From: Rallus limicola
Lineage: Eukaryota; Chordata; Aves; Gruiformes; Rallidae
Direction of reading: 5' to 3'
Length of the DNA stretch: 64,000 nucleotides
Assembly: GCA_022605955.1 (NCBI GenBank)
Contig: JAKCOZ010000260.1
Coordinates: forward strand, 186,001-250,000
The notes beneath the pieces were generated by a model. It was given only the letters and a program-made list of their open reading frames with translations, was not told where the DNA came from and made no database searches. This document shows positions 44,555-56,071 of this stretch, in pieces (the stretch's first letter is position 1; each line of letters starts with the position of its first letter). The translations under genes were made by a program, and so were the position numbers.

Positions 44555-44713
44555 CATACCTGAAGTAGCAAACCATCCACACATTTAGACAACAAAACAA
44601 TGAATATTCAATTAATGCCTATACATATTCATAACCGGAACCCGCCTACTCTCGCTTCACATGCTAATTAGCTTATCAGTCCTTGGCACTTGCGCAGGTC
44701 CTTCCCAAGGTCC
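44555..44713 (-). mobile_element. Piece of the 32966-33429 LTR-like element
   Basis: Matches 33065-33223 (offset about 11490) nearly perfectly and then switches at about 44714-44725 to the start of direct duplication 1. Two junctions within 170 bp mark a recombination hotspot. Confidence 0.8.
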
Positions 44714-45256
44714 AACAAAAGCCTACAACTGCCTGCAAACTCAGACAACTGTGTGTAGGACAGGACCTAAAAGGGGTTAAATAGACAAACCCTGGGAGAT
44801 TGAAAACAACACGGGAGCTAGCTGATAAAGGATGAAAGATTACGGGAAGACTAGCCATTCTGACACTAGGCAAGGGTAAGGGGAACTGGTTAGCCTTGAA
44901 GGGGGAGCAAGAGAAGTCTCAAAAAACTAAACCAGAATGCGTACATAGGTTGTGCTGCTAGGCTTGAGCTGCTTTTTTCTAACAATGTTCCTAAGTGTTT
45001 CTAAACCAACCAGCAAATGACTCATGTAGAATGGCTTTTTACACACCAGTGAAAATAAGGCACACGTGGGCTTTGTCGAGTAGATAAACTTGTGATTTTA
45101 TACAGTAAATTGTCAGTAGCTTGCATCAAGCTGTGCTCCATCTCTCAATCTCGGCAGTCAGACACACTGGGCAAAGCTCCCTGGTAAGTGGCAGTTCCTG
45201 AAAAGGGCTCATAGTTGAACTAGACTCAAGAGGTGGGGGAAACTGAGCCACCCAGG

Positions 45257-45707
45257 TGTCGTGGTTTCACCCTGGCTAAGAGGCCCGTGGGTTGGGATAA
45301 GGGTAGTTTACTAACAGAACAGAAAGATCAAATATAACAATGCTAACAGGACTTTAGAGCAAAAGAATATGAAACTATTGATACACAATGCAGTTTCTCA
45401 CCCAACCACACAACTCAGGCCGCACCACCCAGAGCTGTCCCGGAACCCGACCATCCCCCAAGACCCTCGCGTCCCGGCACCGCCCGCCCCTCTTCCTCCT
45501 CCCATCAGTCCCCCCGTTATCCTGGACAGGATGTAAGTGGCATGGAATACTCTCTTTGGCCCATCTGGGTCACCTGTCCTGGCCTTGACTGACTACAACT
45601 AGAAACATCAGGGTGTTCTCAGCACTGCTTTCATTGTAACTCCCAAACACAGCATTCCATCCGCTGCTACAAATGAAGTTAACTCTATCCTGACTGAAAC
45701 CAGGACA
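45257..45707 (-). mobile_element. Solo LTR, TGTCCTGGTTTCA type, deleted copy
   Basis: Same element as 30742-31304, lacking ~113 bp next to its 3' end (minus-strand sense). Confidence 0.75.
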
Positions 45708-45739
45708 GCTTGCCATAACACATACGGCCCCTGTTCAAT

Positions 45740-46190
45740 AAACTCTGTGTCCTGTCGACGGAGGGAACACAAGCGCACTCGATGCGAATGATCAGCAAGC
45801 TCCGTTTATTGAATAGTACAGCTGTCTTTTATAATAGTTCTAATTAGATCATTACATATTGCAAAAGCCAAGCTCACCATTGGTAATTGATTTAAGGTCA
45901 GTCCTGCCCTTAATTCCTCATCTGTGGTTAACTGCATCCCCCCTTTCCCACGCCTGTCAAAGAGCCATCCTGTTGTTTGTAACTTGTGTAGCGAAGGGAG
46001 GAACGTCCTTGCTACATCACCAACTAGATTAGTTGTATACGATGTTTCTCAAATTCCAGCTCGGCCAGCTGGCTTGTGTCTCTGTGGCCTCTGTTAGCTA
46101 GCCATTCCTCCACAACGTCCCTAAGGGTGTCTCTACTGCCATCAGTCTGCTGGTGGCCATTTTAGCATGTGAATATTCATATTTCAGAGA
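45740..46190 (-). mobile_element. 3' LTR of the old minus-strand provirus
   Basis: Copy of 31340-31770. The poly(A) signal on the minus strand is retained. Adjoins pol 3' sequence at 46190-46390. Confidence 0.6.
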
Positions 46191-46199
46191 TGGTTCAAA

Positions 46200-47690
46200 A
46201 TGTCCCACAGCAAAATCCATGGTCCATCGTGGCTGCAGCTGGAACACTTGACTTCAGCTACTGCGATCAGGATCCCATCCTGGTTCACGCAGGCTCGATT
46301 TCTTCTGGGTCCATGGCTTTATCCACTTGGTTCCCATATCTGTAATGACACAGGCAGATCTCCTTCCCTACGTTAGTGCCTGTAACTTCATTTCTTAGTA
46401 ACACCTTTTATTATTTTGTTTGTTCCCTTTCAAACCTCCCTTTAAACCTACTGCGTGTTTCACCATTGGAGGTACCAAACTGGCCTGCGGCAGACTGAAA
46501 TAGTTGAAAGCATAAAGAGCTTTGTTTAGTCGATCAGCTGGAGAGAGAGATCTCCTTCTGTCCCCCGTTTTTCTTTTGTGAAGCAAACGCTGGAGAGTTT
46601 GATTCATACATTACACTACAGCCTGGCCTGCAGGCAGATGTGGTGTCCCTGTAACATAGGCAACGCTCCATAATTGAAAAAGAAAGGTTTGTATTGTTTG
46701 TGCTCTATATTCTGGGCTGTCATTGTCGGCTTTGATTTTACAGGGTACTCAAGTGCTGCTATAGCAGAGCACACTTGGCACTGAATGTTCACTAGATTCC
46801 CCGGGTTGTGCAGCAGCAGTACAAACCCTTGAGCCTCAGCAACCCAGCAAGTGCTATTGTCCTGGAAGTATCTTAACAATTTGGTAAAAAGAATTTCTGA
46901 CAACTTCTGAGCCTGTGCAACGCAGCAGCTCATGCCGATGCTGCCAGCCTGCCTGCTCTCTGATTCCTCCCTGCCAGACCTTGAGTCAGCCAGTTAGTTC
47001 AGTGTGGCTTCAAATATGGGTAATAAGATATGGATGCATCATACCACACAATGAGGAAAACCAGTTAATATCTCTAAGCAATTTTTGAGCATTAGTTCTC
47101 AATCTGTCAGTCCAAATATTTCCAGACTGGCTTCTACTGCATTTTCTATAGACCAATCTGTAACGCCTTGCTTTTTAAATACGCTTTGCTTTTTAAATAC
47201 ACTTTGTTTTTTTAAATCATGAATCAAATTCCAATGTTCAAGCTTTTTTCCCCAATCAAGATATCAACCATGTGCTCCATGCTTCCCTCGCCTCCCCTTT
47301 CTCCACCACCTGCTCATCCCCACATAAATTCTCCCTGGAAATTACCACGATTGTGTAGGAATCAAAATACCCTGATTTAACCATTTTTCCCGTACAGACA
47401 CCACCTTAAGTGCCCAGGCTCAGATGAGCAGCCTCTGTGTCCCTGAGCCAATGGTTGTTGAAGCCAATACTTGTCCCTCTCCGTAGGATTGCTGTTCCTG
47501 TTTTGAGGTTTCTTGTCCAGTGGTTTAGTCGATGAGTCTTGTATCCTTAGTTTTCATCTCTGTAGATTCAGGGTGGGTGGGTAGGCAACTCTGTAAAACC
47601 TATTAACAGCAGGGCACGCCGTTGCCAGCTCCGCTTCCATGTTTACCAGCTTTTCAAGGACAAGACGAAGTTGCTCATGCTGGCTAACAT
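46200..47690 (-). pseudogene. Degenerate pol of the old minus-strand provirus
   Basis: Reverse-complement, diverged counterpart of about 34730-36735. 46395-46607 has the integrase C-terminal wording LNKALYAFNYF. 46616-46933 covers the integrase core region in broken frames. 47000-47400 matches the RT region. 47575-47690 contains the diverged 118-bp repeat (reading QHEQLRLVLEKLVNMEAELA before a stop). Many stops and shifts. Confidence 0.7.
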
Positions 47691-47711
47691 TTGTAACTGC
47701 ATCATGGGGTG

Positions 47712-48296
47712 TTATAGGCTCAGTAAAGTTAGAGGTGAACAGGTATTAAAGGCGGTCAGTTGCACGGTTTCTTTCCACATTCTTTCCTTCCAAAGGTATA
47801 ATAGTGGGGGGGTTGCGTACCTTGATTGCAGATTTATATGCACTAATTCTTTCCTTTCAGTTCCGACAGATTCACCACTTTGCTCTGATAACAAGGCATT
47901 ATTACTTAGCAGAGTAACTGGGGTGGCTGAAAGGGCACCCAGAAACAAAAATACATTCTCTGTAGTAGACTTTTCCCCGTTTTGAATCTGTTCTGTAGAA
48001 CCCGGAACTGGTGTTAAGGCTGCAAGTGATAAAGCGGCAGCAACATATTCCCTCTCCGTTTTGATTAGAGTCCTTTTACTTAATTTCCAGAGAGTTATTG
48101 ACGACTTAACTTCTTTCACCCCAGCTGAGGGTTTGTCAAAGATTGGAGCTCCGATAGCTTTCCAAGTAGGTACATCAAATGCCCTGTTAATGCTTATTAG
48201 CAGTCCTCTTTCTCGGCTCCACAAAAGGAGCTGTCTTAGAGGCTTTTCATCACTTCCAAGTCCTCTCTCAGTGAGCATATTGTGGAGGAGCTTCAC
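47712..48296 (-). pseudogene. gag-like fragment of the old provirus
   Basis: 194-codon frame with a matrix-like start (LLHNMLTERGLGSDEKPLRQ, followed by a WK-containing segment). Resemblance to betaretrovirus-type matrix helices is weak but its position, upstream of pol on the same strand, supports gag. No capsid homology region or zinc knuckle seen. Confidence 0.45.
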
Positions 48297-48418
48297 TGGG
48301 ACACTCTGGGGCTGAGGGGGTTACAGTTTCAGTACTTTTTGCAGACTCTGGATGACCGATAGACCCTGACGAGAACTCTGGGCTCTCTTTTTTCACTCCT
48401 TCCACTGACTCCGGCAGT

Positions 48419-48697
48419 TCAGCGGCCGTGGAACACACAAGATGTAATAAACACAGTCCCTGATGGAATTTGAGACCCTAATAAGGCCTGAACTGCAGCA
48501 GTGGCTACTTGACCCTCCGCTTGCATGGCTTTTAAGGTGTTAATTACTACACACCAAATCGGTCCTAAGGAACGCAGCAATTTCCCCTCCTTTGCTTTTT
48601 TGTTTCCATCTATCACAGCATCCCACAGCGTGTCACCCACCTCCCGGTGCTCGTCCATGCAAGTGTCCTTTATCTTTAGCTCACCGGCACAACTCAT
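48419..48697 (-). pseudogene. gag matrix-like fragment
   Basis: 92-codon frame with VGDTLWDAVIDGNKKAKEGK, comparable to the matrix segment NIWDTVGVKLWNGATKGD in the young provirus's gag. Likely the 5' end of the old gag. Confidence 0.5.
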
Positions 48698-48869
48698 AGA
48701 GTTTCTTTGTGCTCACACTCGCGCCTCGCTTAGTGAGGAACTCAGTTAAGAGTGAGAGTGCCGCCTGTCTTAGACATAACGGTCTTAGCATAGCAGTGAC
48801 TGTGGCCAGCAGTCAATTGAGTTACTTGAGTAACTGAGTAAATTACTTTTAGAGGTGCCTATTTTCAGC

Positions 48870-49170
48870 TGTTCCATGCAGTATCCAGCTTGCCCACGAG
48901 GGGACACCAACCTCCAGCTTATCCACAAAGGGATGCCATTCTCCAGTTTATCCACGAGGGGACGCCCTTCTCCCAAACTCACCCATATGAAACACTTGAA
49001 TTGGGGGGCACATGCGAACAGCCTACCCAGCTTATCCGATACTGGACACCTATAACCATCCTGCCCACAAAGGGACGCCACAGGCAGCTTATCCAATAAG
49101 GAAGCCTATTGCCAGTTTACCCCCGCAAAGGGATCCATCCAGGGGCGTTAACTCCAGCTTATCTCTTCAA
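48870..49170 (-). repeat. Imperfect 29-bp tandem repeat
   Basis: Three clear 29-bp units at about 48889-48975 (CCAGCTTATCCACAAAGGGA type) and further degenerate units to 49170. Located where the leader of the old minus-strand provirus would be. Not a CRISPR array: units are contiguous, without spacers. Confidence 0.7.
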
Positions 49171-49399
49171 GAACACTAAACTGCTACAATTGTTCCAGTC
49201 TCTGTCCTGTTCTGACGCGATGCGAGTCGGGATCCTCCTTAAAAGTTCACTCCACCGTACGAGTGCACTGCACTTGCAGAGGGGGGCTAGATCAGCGATA
49301 CGCGGCTGCCGGATGCTGCAATTTGGGATGGTACTGCAGGCGGCTGCTGGACCTCTGCAATGCAAGCTGGGCTGGCAGGTATGCTCCCCTGTGCCAAAA

Positions 49400-49870
49400 G
49401 TATGGGGCTAGGGGCATTTTGGAGGACAAGGGCTGGCTCCCTCGACACTGTGATGTCAACACACATCAAGGAACTGTTGCAGAAGTCAACGTGGTCTGTA
49501 GCATCAGGCCAGCCGTTGGACTCACAGAGGTTATCTGCAAGCCAAGACGTTCCTGCTGAGAAGAGCTCAAAAGCAACATGGCGTCTGAAGGGGGGGGTGA
49601 TGGGGAGAGGCATGGGTGGGAACATGGTCGGGCACTCCCCAGAACCTCCCTTCCCAGACCCCCAAACCAGCTCTGAACACAGAAAACCCTCTGTACACCC
49701 CCAAATCCGTTGCCCAGCCGCCCCCATCTTTGAAAGCCCCCCAGCCTCTTCCATACCCCCTCACCCAATTTAGAATTTTTAATCTTGGGGTTTAAATACT
49801 TACGTTGATGGTTTGGGGCTGGGGGCGTTTTGGATGACCAGGGCCGGCTCCCTCGACACTGTGATGCCAA
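49400..49870 (+). repeat. AKAP1-like locus flank, partial copy 1
   Basis: 49590-49870 resembles 51085-51355 and 57770-57945: GGGGAGAGG.ATGGGTGGGA, GCACTCCCCAGAACC, then AGGACCAGGGCCGGCTC and GACACTGTGAT. Partial, moderately diverged duplicates of the DNA just downstream of the AKAP1-like first exon. Copy 1 itself has an internal near-repeat of the GGACCAGGG...GACACTGTGATG part at 49419 and 49830. Confidence 0.65.
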
Positions 49871-49989
49871 CCCACATCACACAGCACAACAGCCACACAG
49901 CAGGAGCCATGGCTGGGTATCACTGCAGAAGCTTCTTCCTCAGGAAGGGGCCTGATGGCGATCGCAGAAAGACTTTCCATCTTGATTTT

Positions 49990-50720
49990 CCTGACTCTTA
50001 GAGCAAAGCCTGTAAGGAAGCGCTAGTTTCTGCCTAACAGCTCCTGGTCGGAGCTGAAGGCCAGCCACCTAGGTTGCTGACAGGGAACAATCCTGGCTGC
50101 CTGCCTCTTGCCCATGCAAGCACCAATGGAAACATGAAGTGTTTCCCAGCCAGGAGAAGGCAGCTGGGGCAAGAGTCATGTGCCCAGGGAAGCCGAATAT
50201 TCCCAGTCCCTCAGCAAGGCAGTTCTAAGCAGTGAGAGCTCCTCAGGCTGAAGAGAGAAACTGCTGCTCTGACTGTAGCAACTAAAGCTGCTGGGAGGTC
50301 TCAGAGCGGTCTCTGGGAGTCGGGGTGCCCAATGCCTGGTGTCAGGGAGGCTCGGACAACGTCTCCTTCACCTCTATGCCCGGCCTCACTGTTCTCACGG
50401 GGAGTTCTGGCCTCAAGCTCAGCTTGGCCGCAGCTGGAGCAGAGCGTGGGCCTGCCCAGACCAGCATGGCCACCTGGCAGTCCTGTGCCCCAGGCCTACA
50501 ACTCCCAGCATGCCCCGGGCCATTACTTGCTGGAGCCTGAGCCTCTGGGGACAGGGTCCCCTGGCCTGGCCCAGCTCCCTCAGGCCCCACGGCTTCTCCC
50601 TGAAGCTTTGCTTGCCCTGCCCTGAGAGGGGAAGAGCAGATGGACAGAGGGCTGGAGGGACACAGGCCGGGCCAGGGGGCAGGCCAGGGGGACACAGCAA
50701 AGGCACACACACAGTCTTAG
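49990..50720 (+). promoter_or_regulatory. Promoter-like segment upstream of AKAP1-like exon
   Basis: Diverged paralog of the CSDE1-like upstream segment (5138-5660). Shared landmarks in the same order: GGAAGCGCT, CTCAGCTTGGCCGCAGCTGG, a ZNF143-like site CCTACAACTCCCAGCATGCC (50495-50514), GCTTCTCCCTGAAGCTT and GATGGACAGAGGG. The ZNF143-like site here is closer to consensus than in arms A and B. One unit only. Confidence 0.5.
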
Positions 50721-50887
50721 GTGAGGCACTTGTTGTGTGCTCTCTAGAAGGGACGTGAATTTCAGGAGCAGCTGGCAAACAGCCCTGTTGGTGCTCATCG
50801 AAACACCTTCAGGCATGTGTGAAACTTCAGCCTTTGTGTTACTTTCGCAGTGAGGATTGTAGGGAGCTTTCTTGTTTCTCCTCCTAG

Positions 50888-51085
50888 CTGTAATTGCTGA
50901 GGCTGTGTGAAATGGCTGGGCGCTTCCACAAAGTCCTGCTGTGTGCCCTACCTGGAGTGCTGGCACTTGTTGGCTGCTGCTGGCCGCACTCCCAAAGGAA
51001 AAAGTATCCCAGCTCTAGTCAAGAAGAAGAAAGAGCCGCTGAAGAGCAGCAGGAGGAAGCATCAGCAGCAAGCTGGCATCTGATG
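50888..51085 (+). CDS. AKAP1-like N-terminal exon
   Basis: After acceptor tttcttgtttctcctcctag (ends 50887) the exon has an ATG at 50912 and encodes MAGRFHKVLLCALPGVLALV, then CCW and basic residues (RKK), then an acidic stretch (SQEEERAAEEQQEEAS). This matches AKAP1's N-terminus: a hydrophobic mitochondrial outer-membrane anchor followed by basic residues. The AKAP1 repeats, PKA-binding helix and KH domain are not seen. Beyond about residue 55 the frame becomes low-complexity and ends at 51160. The acidic part alone recurs at 57689-57766. Together with the Tudor exons elsewhere this suggests a duplicated, broken AKAP1-like gene. The first exon itself looks intact. Confidence 0.65.
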
Positions 51086-51360
51086 GGGGAGGGATGGGGA
51101 GAGGGGTGGGTGGAATCATGGTCTGGCACTCCCCAGAACCCCCACTCCCAGATCTCCTAATCGCCCCTGCACACGGAAACCCCTCCGTACACCCTCATAG
51201 CTACTGTCCAGCCTCCCCCATCTACACACGCCTTCCAACCCTCTGTACCTCCTCACCCACTATACATTTTTTAAATCCTGGGCTTTAAAATCTTATGTTG
51301 ATGGTTTGGGGCATGGGCATTTTGGAGGACCAGGGCCGGCTCTCTGAACACTGTGATATA
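51085..51360 (+). repeat. AKAP1-like locus flank, copy 2
   Basis: Contiguous with the AKAP1-like exon, so probably the parent of the partial copies at 49590-49870 and 57770-57945. Confidence 0.6.
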
Positions 51361-51409
51361 AAAAGCCCTACAAGAAATGAACCATGGCTCTCCTATCGCT
51401 GCCCCTGGG

Positions 51410-51620
51410 CAGGGTTCTGGCAGCTGTGGGCTGTTCTGGGGCTGAGAGGACTGGGCTGCTCTGAGCTGAACTCTCAGGGAGGAGGGGAGAAGCATTGCTT
51501 GTGGGGAGGGGTCTTTGGCAGAAACCTGCCACACTGAGCTCTGGCCTGGGACCATAGGTGGACGAAAAGGACCAATGTGGTGTCACCATGATTCGGACAA
51601 TGATGATGATGGTGGCAGGG
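51410..51620 (+). repeat. Copy of the protamine-like gene's 3' flank
   Basis: Diverged match to 27216-27420, joined to the left end of direct duplication 2. A short exact-looking inverted pair (ggagctgtcaagg / ccttgacagctcc) at about 51648-51677 sits at the junction. Confidence 0.6.
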
Positions 51621-52708
51621 AGCGAGCTCCAGACTGCTGGGGCCTTGGGAGCTGTCAAGGGGGCCTTGACAGCTCCCATGCTGCCTGAGGCCTGGCCCAG
51701 GAGCCTTGGTCCGGTCTTAGAGCTCGGCAGGAGCTCAAGGCAAGCCCCATTGGATGAAGAGACTGGCCTTCTATGTGTGGGCACGGAGAGGAGCTAAAAT
51801 CTGCTTTGTGGGGGCTTGAAACACAGCTCATGGGGCCAGTCTGGAGCTCAGAACACAGGCTGGAGTCCTGTTTGTCGGGGCTCCAAGCTTCACTCATTGC
51901 TGTCCTGTCACAGTACCCTGCATAGCTGGGTACTGGCAGAGAGTGGGGGGCTGCAGGGGTGGCTGCTGCAAGGAGCAGCCAGAAGCTGTCTGCATGCCCC
52001 ACAGAGCAAACACCAGCCAACTCAAGGCCTGTGTCCAGCTTCTGGCCAGGCCAGACTTAACCTCCCCATGCAGCCAGCACTGGGGAGCTGAGTTAGCCTG
52101 GCCTAATTCATGACTGCAGAGTCACGGAGTGAGTGGTGCAACCTGCTCACCCTTCAACAGTCCAGTGTGGCCAGTGAAGAAGTCCCATGGATCTGGAGGC
52201 TGTCAGTCGGCCATCGTGGTCTGAATGAAGTCTGTAACCTACTTGGAGTCTCTGGCAGACAGCACCAGAGAGACTGGAGGCAGAGCGCTGGGGCTTTGGA
52301 GTCGGGGCTACAGAGGATCCCCAGCTCCTTACACTACCAGAGAGTGTATTATTATTATTAAAATAATATGCGGACACAAACCAAACGACTTCACGCAGTC
52401 ACTCAAGATAATGCTTCGTGGGGATTTAAAGAGGTTTGGAATAAGCCATCAGCCTCACTGCTGGACCCTGGGGCTCCCTCCTGCCCTGGGTACACAGCTG
52501 CAGCCAGGCAGGGAAAGGGGGGGCACCGTCACCTGTTCCCTGTGGTGGTTTTGGTCTCGCTGGAGGGCAGATGCCCACCAAAGCCCCTCACACCCTTGCA
52601 AAGAACAGGGCAGAGACAGAGGTGGGAAATTACAGCGAGTGGCTGAGCCAAGAGGCAAGGGTGGAAGTCTGTCTACAGGGACAAAGCCAGCACAAACTGA
52701 ACCATACA

Positions 52709-53172
52709 TGTACTGACGTACAGAAATCGACTCTGTAACTCGGAAGTTATAAAGTAGGTGTGTTTATTGCACGCAGATGCATGGGGGATAGCTCCACCAC
52801 AAGCGTGCATACCCGAAGTAGCAAACCATCCACACAGTTAGACAACAAAACAATGAATATTCAATTAATGCCTATACATATTCATAACCGGAACCCGCCT
52901 ACTCTCGCTTCACATGCTAATTAGCTTATCAGTCTTTGGCGCTTGCGCAGGTCCTTCCCAAGGTCATGGGCAGGGGTCTCCGAAACACGGGCGGTGGTCC
53001 TTGGGATGAAGGCCACGGGTCTTCCTCATGATGTACTTTTCAACTTTTTGCCTGGAATGGGAGGGTCTTGCCAGCTTGCAGTGTTCTTATCAGTTTGAGC
53101 TAACTTACGTCCTTGTAAGGAGGATCATGGACCTAATTACATCATCCTGTTCTTCAATTCCTGTTCCCTACA
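52709..53172 (-). mobile_element. Solo LTR-like element (copy 2)
   Basis: Counterpart of 32966-33429 with a handful of changes. Confidence 0.5.
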
Positions 53173-53871
53173 GACACTCCCTTGAGATAATACAAGAAAA
53201 AAAAGCTGCAGAGCTGCAAAGCTGCAGAATTCCGAAAGGGTGTCACCTGGGAGCCAGCACCAGATAGATGCAACAAGGATAAGAACTGCAGGGTAGGGAT
53301 GGCAGGATTATCAAATTCGGAGCATTCAGAGAAAGAAAAACAAAGAACCAGTTGCAGGCTACCAGCTGGAGAGAGACAAAATAAAAAACTGCAGCAGGGA
53401 CCTGGACACGGAGGGACAGAGAAGGGCAGACAAATAGCCTCGGCCACGGGACACGTCTCTGTGTTTGTGGTCTAATATGTATCTCGGGGCCCTGAATGAG
53501 ATGGGCAAGGAATGACACGGCACGTATCCGCTCATGTAGGTCTTGCCTGTGAAGGATGTTACATTAATTGTGGGTGAAGAATACCTGCCAGTGAACTGGG
53601 TTCATCCTGGAAGCAAAAGCAGTTGCGAGTAAGGCCTGGAGGTCCTGAAGCTGTGTATGTAGTGCAGGCCACTTTTGGTAGCTCTGCTTCTTCACAGGGT
53701 AGCTTTATGCTCCTGATCCAGAGCAGCCTTTGGAAGTCAAATGCTGGAGTGGCAGGACTTTTGCACCCATGGCTCGCAGCCTCAGGCCACGCTGTTGGAC
53801 CGTGGAGTGTCTATGAATGAAGCTTGTGTTGCAGTGAACACTAACAAGAATTTCTTTCTTCCACGTGACAG

Positions 53872-54031
53872 CTAAAGCTCCCAGAGGGAGTTCCTGTAGA
53901 AGTGGTGGTGGCAAACCTAGTCGATGTTCTTACAGCAGCATACACAGCCCACTTTCTATGTCCTGCATAGACTTGAGACGCAGATGAGTGCCTGCTACTC
54001 TCAACCGGATATTCCTACTCTGACAGCTCAG
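53872..54031 (+). pseudogene. AKAP1-like exon upstream of the Tudor core (copy 2)
   Basis: Same exon as 34129-34288. It has an in-frame stop (gcatag) where copy 1 has GCAAAG, and the same frame switch before [14 protein letters not shown]. The following Tudor exons are deleted. Confidence 0.7.
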
Positions 54032-54580
54032 GTAGAAGGCAAGTAACTCAATTGCTCACACGCTGTTGGCTTGAGAAGCAGCATGACCTGAGCAACTTCA
54101 GCTTTTCCTTGAAAAGCTGGTAAAGATGGAAGCGGAGCAGGCAACAGCATGCTCTGCTGTTAAAGGGTTTGCAGAATTACCCACCCACCCGACAGCTACA
54201 GATACGAAGACTCATCGACTAAACCAGGGTATTTCGATTCCTACACAATCGTGGTAATTACCAGGGAGAATTTATGTGGGGATGAGCGGGTGGTGGAGAA
54301 AGGGGAGGCGGAGGACGCATGGAGACCGCGCAGCGGTCCGGACACTCAGTTCCCCCCACCTCAGCTCCCCCCCCCCACCACCTTTCCCCCCCTCAGACCG
54401 AGTGGATGTGATAATTTGCATCTTGCAATGTCATTTGTCTGATCAATCGGTTTTCAGTGTTTGTTCGTATATGCTATAGGCTCAGGGATGCGTTTCTCCA
54501 ACTGAGAGCAAGGCTCTTCACTAAGAAAAAGGATTTTTGACAGCGACCATTGAAACTGGGCAGCTTACTTTAAAAATGTA

Positions 54581-56071
54581 ACCTGGAAAACAGAAATGTC
54601 CTTTTCAGTTGATCAGTGTACAGGATTCAACACGGGAGCAACTAAGGGTCGTATCACACCTTCCACAAGTCTGTGGAACGTGCCTAAATTTTTAAAAGAT
54701 TGGGTTGATTGGGGTTTTTTGTCAGTATGCTTTTACACACTGATGATTAGGAAAAATTTGCCTTTTCAGTCTCTACTATGAGCAAGTGTGCTCCCACAAA
54801 GCATATAACCTTCAACAACTAGGTAGCAGTACACTGGTAGCTTGAGCACTTGCTCCAGTATGAAAAATGCAATCCTTATCTAATCTTTTATCACTACGTG
54901 GCGGATAATATTGATTGTGGGGAAAAAACCTGAACACTGAAAGTTTGATTCATGACTTAGCAGGACATTTGAAAAGCAAGGGGTTACAGATTGCTCCAGA
55001 GAAAATTCCAAAGAAGCCAGTGTGGAACTATTTGGACTGACAAATTGATAAATGATGCTCAAAAGTTGCTTAGAGATATTAACTGGTTTCGGTCGTTGTG
55101 TGGTATTATGCATCAGTATTTGATTACCCATATTTGCAGCCCCTCTGAACTAACTGGCTGACTCAGGGTCTAGCAGGGAGAAATGAGAGAGCAGACAGGC
55201 TGGTAGCACCGACATCGACTGCTGCTTTGCACAAGCTGAGAAGTCGCATGGATCTTTTTTTTTAACAGTTTGCTAAGGTCCTTCAACAACAATACCACTT
55301 CTTGGTTGCTGAGGCTAAAGGCATTGTACAGTTGTACCTAGACTGTCAGCAGTTCAACAGTGGCCTTGCCCCTGGCATCAATCCTCGTGGCACAGGCCCA
55401 CTGGAAGTTTGGCAAATGGACGTTACACACGTCCCAGAATTTGGTCGGCAAAAGTATGTCCATGTTTGTATAGATCCTGTTTTTCTGGCAGTGTGGGGCT
55501 ACTGCACAAACGGGGGAATCTAGTCAACATGTCCAACACCACGTGTGCTCTGTTATAGCAGCACTTGGGTACCCCGTCAGATCAAAACAGACAGTGACAG
55601 CCCAGAATATATAGCACAAGCAATACAAACCTTTTTCCTTACCAATTATGGGCTATTACCTAGGACATTACTGTGCAACAGGGACATCCCATTCACCTAC
55701 AGGCCAAGCCATAGTGGAACATGTGAATCAAACAAGACAGTTTGGTACCTCCAACGGTGAAATATGCAGTAGGATTAGAGGAGATTTGAAAGGGAACAAA
55801 AAAAAACCCAAAACCACAACAAAAAAAAACAAAAGAAAAGGAAAAGAAAGTCAATGTCAGGTGTTAATAAGACAGGTACTAATTTGGGGAAGGAGATCTG
55901 CCTGTGTCATTACAGATATGGGAACCAAGTGGATAAAGCCATGGACCCAGAAGAAATCGAGCCTGCGTGAACCAGGATGGGATCCTGACCGCAGTAGCTG
56001 AAGTCAAGTGTTCCAGCTGCAGCCACGATGGACCATGGATTTTGCTGTGGGACATTTTGAACCATCTAACA
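54581..56071 (+). pseudogene. Degenerate retroviral pol, copy 2
   Basis: Nearly identical to 35230-36720, including the same frameshifts and stops. The block was therefore duplicated after pol had decayed. Integrase fragment at 55302-55523. Confidence 0.8.

Larger units (their letters stand above)
44720..46327. repeat. Direct duplication 1, copy 2
   Basis: Second copy of 30205-31926, with a 113-bp deletion inside the solo LTR. Unlike copy 1 it continues past 46327 into the rest of the old minus-strand provirus, so this copy keeps the original context and copy 1 is the transplanted one. Confidence 0.88.

Noticed and set aside
48889..48975. CRISPR-like array
   Set aside because: Units are contiguous without spacers, and the sequence is from a vertebrate.
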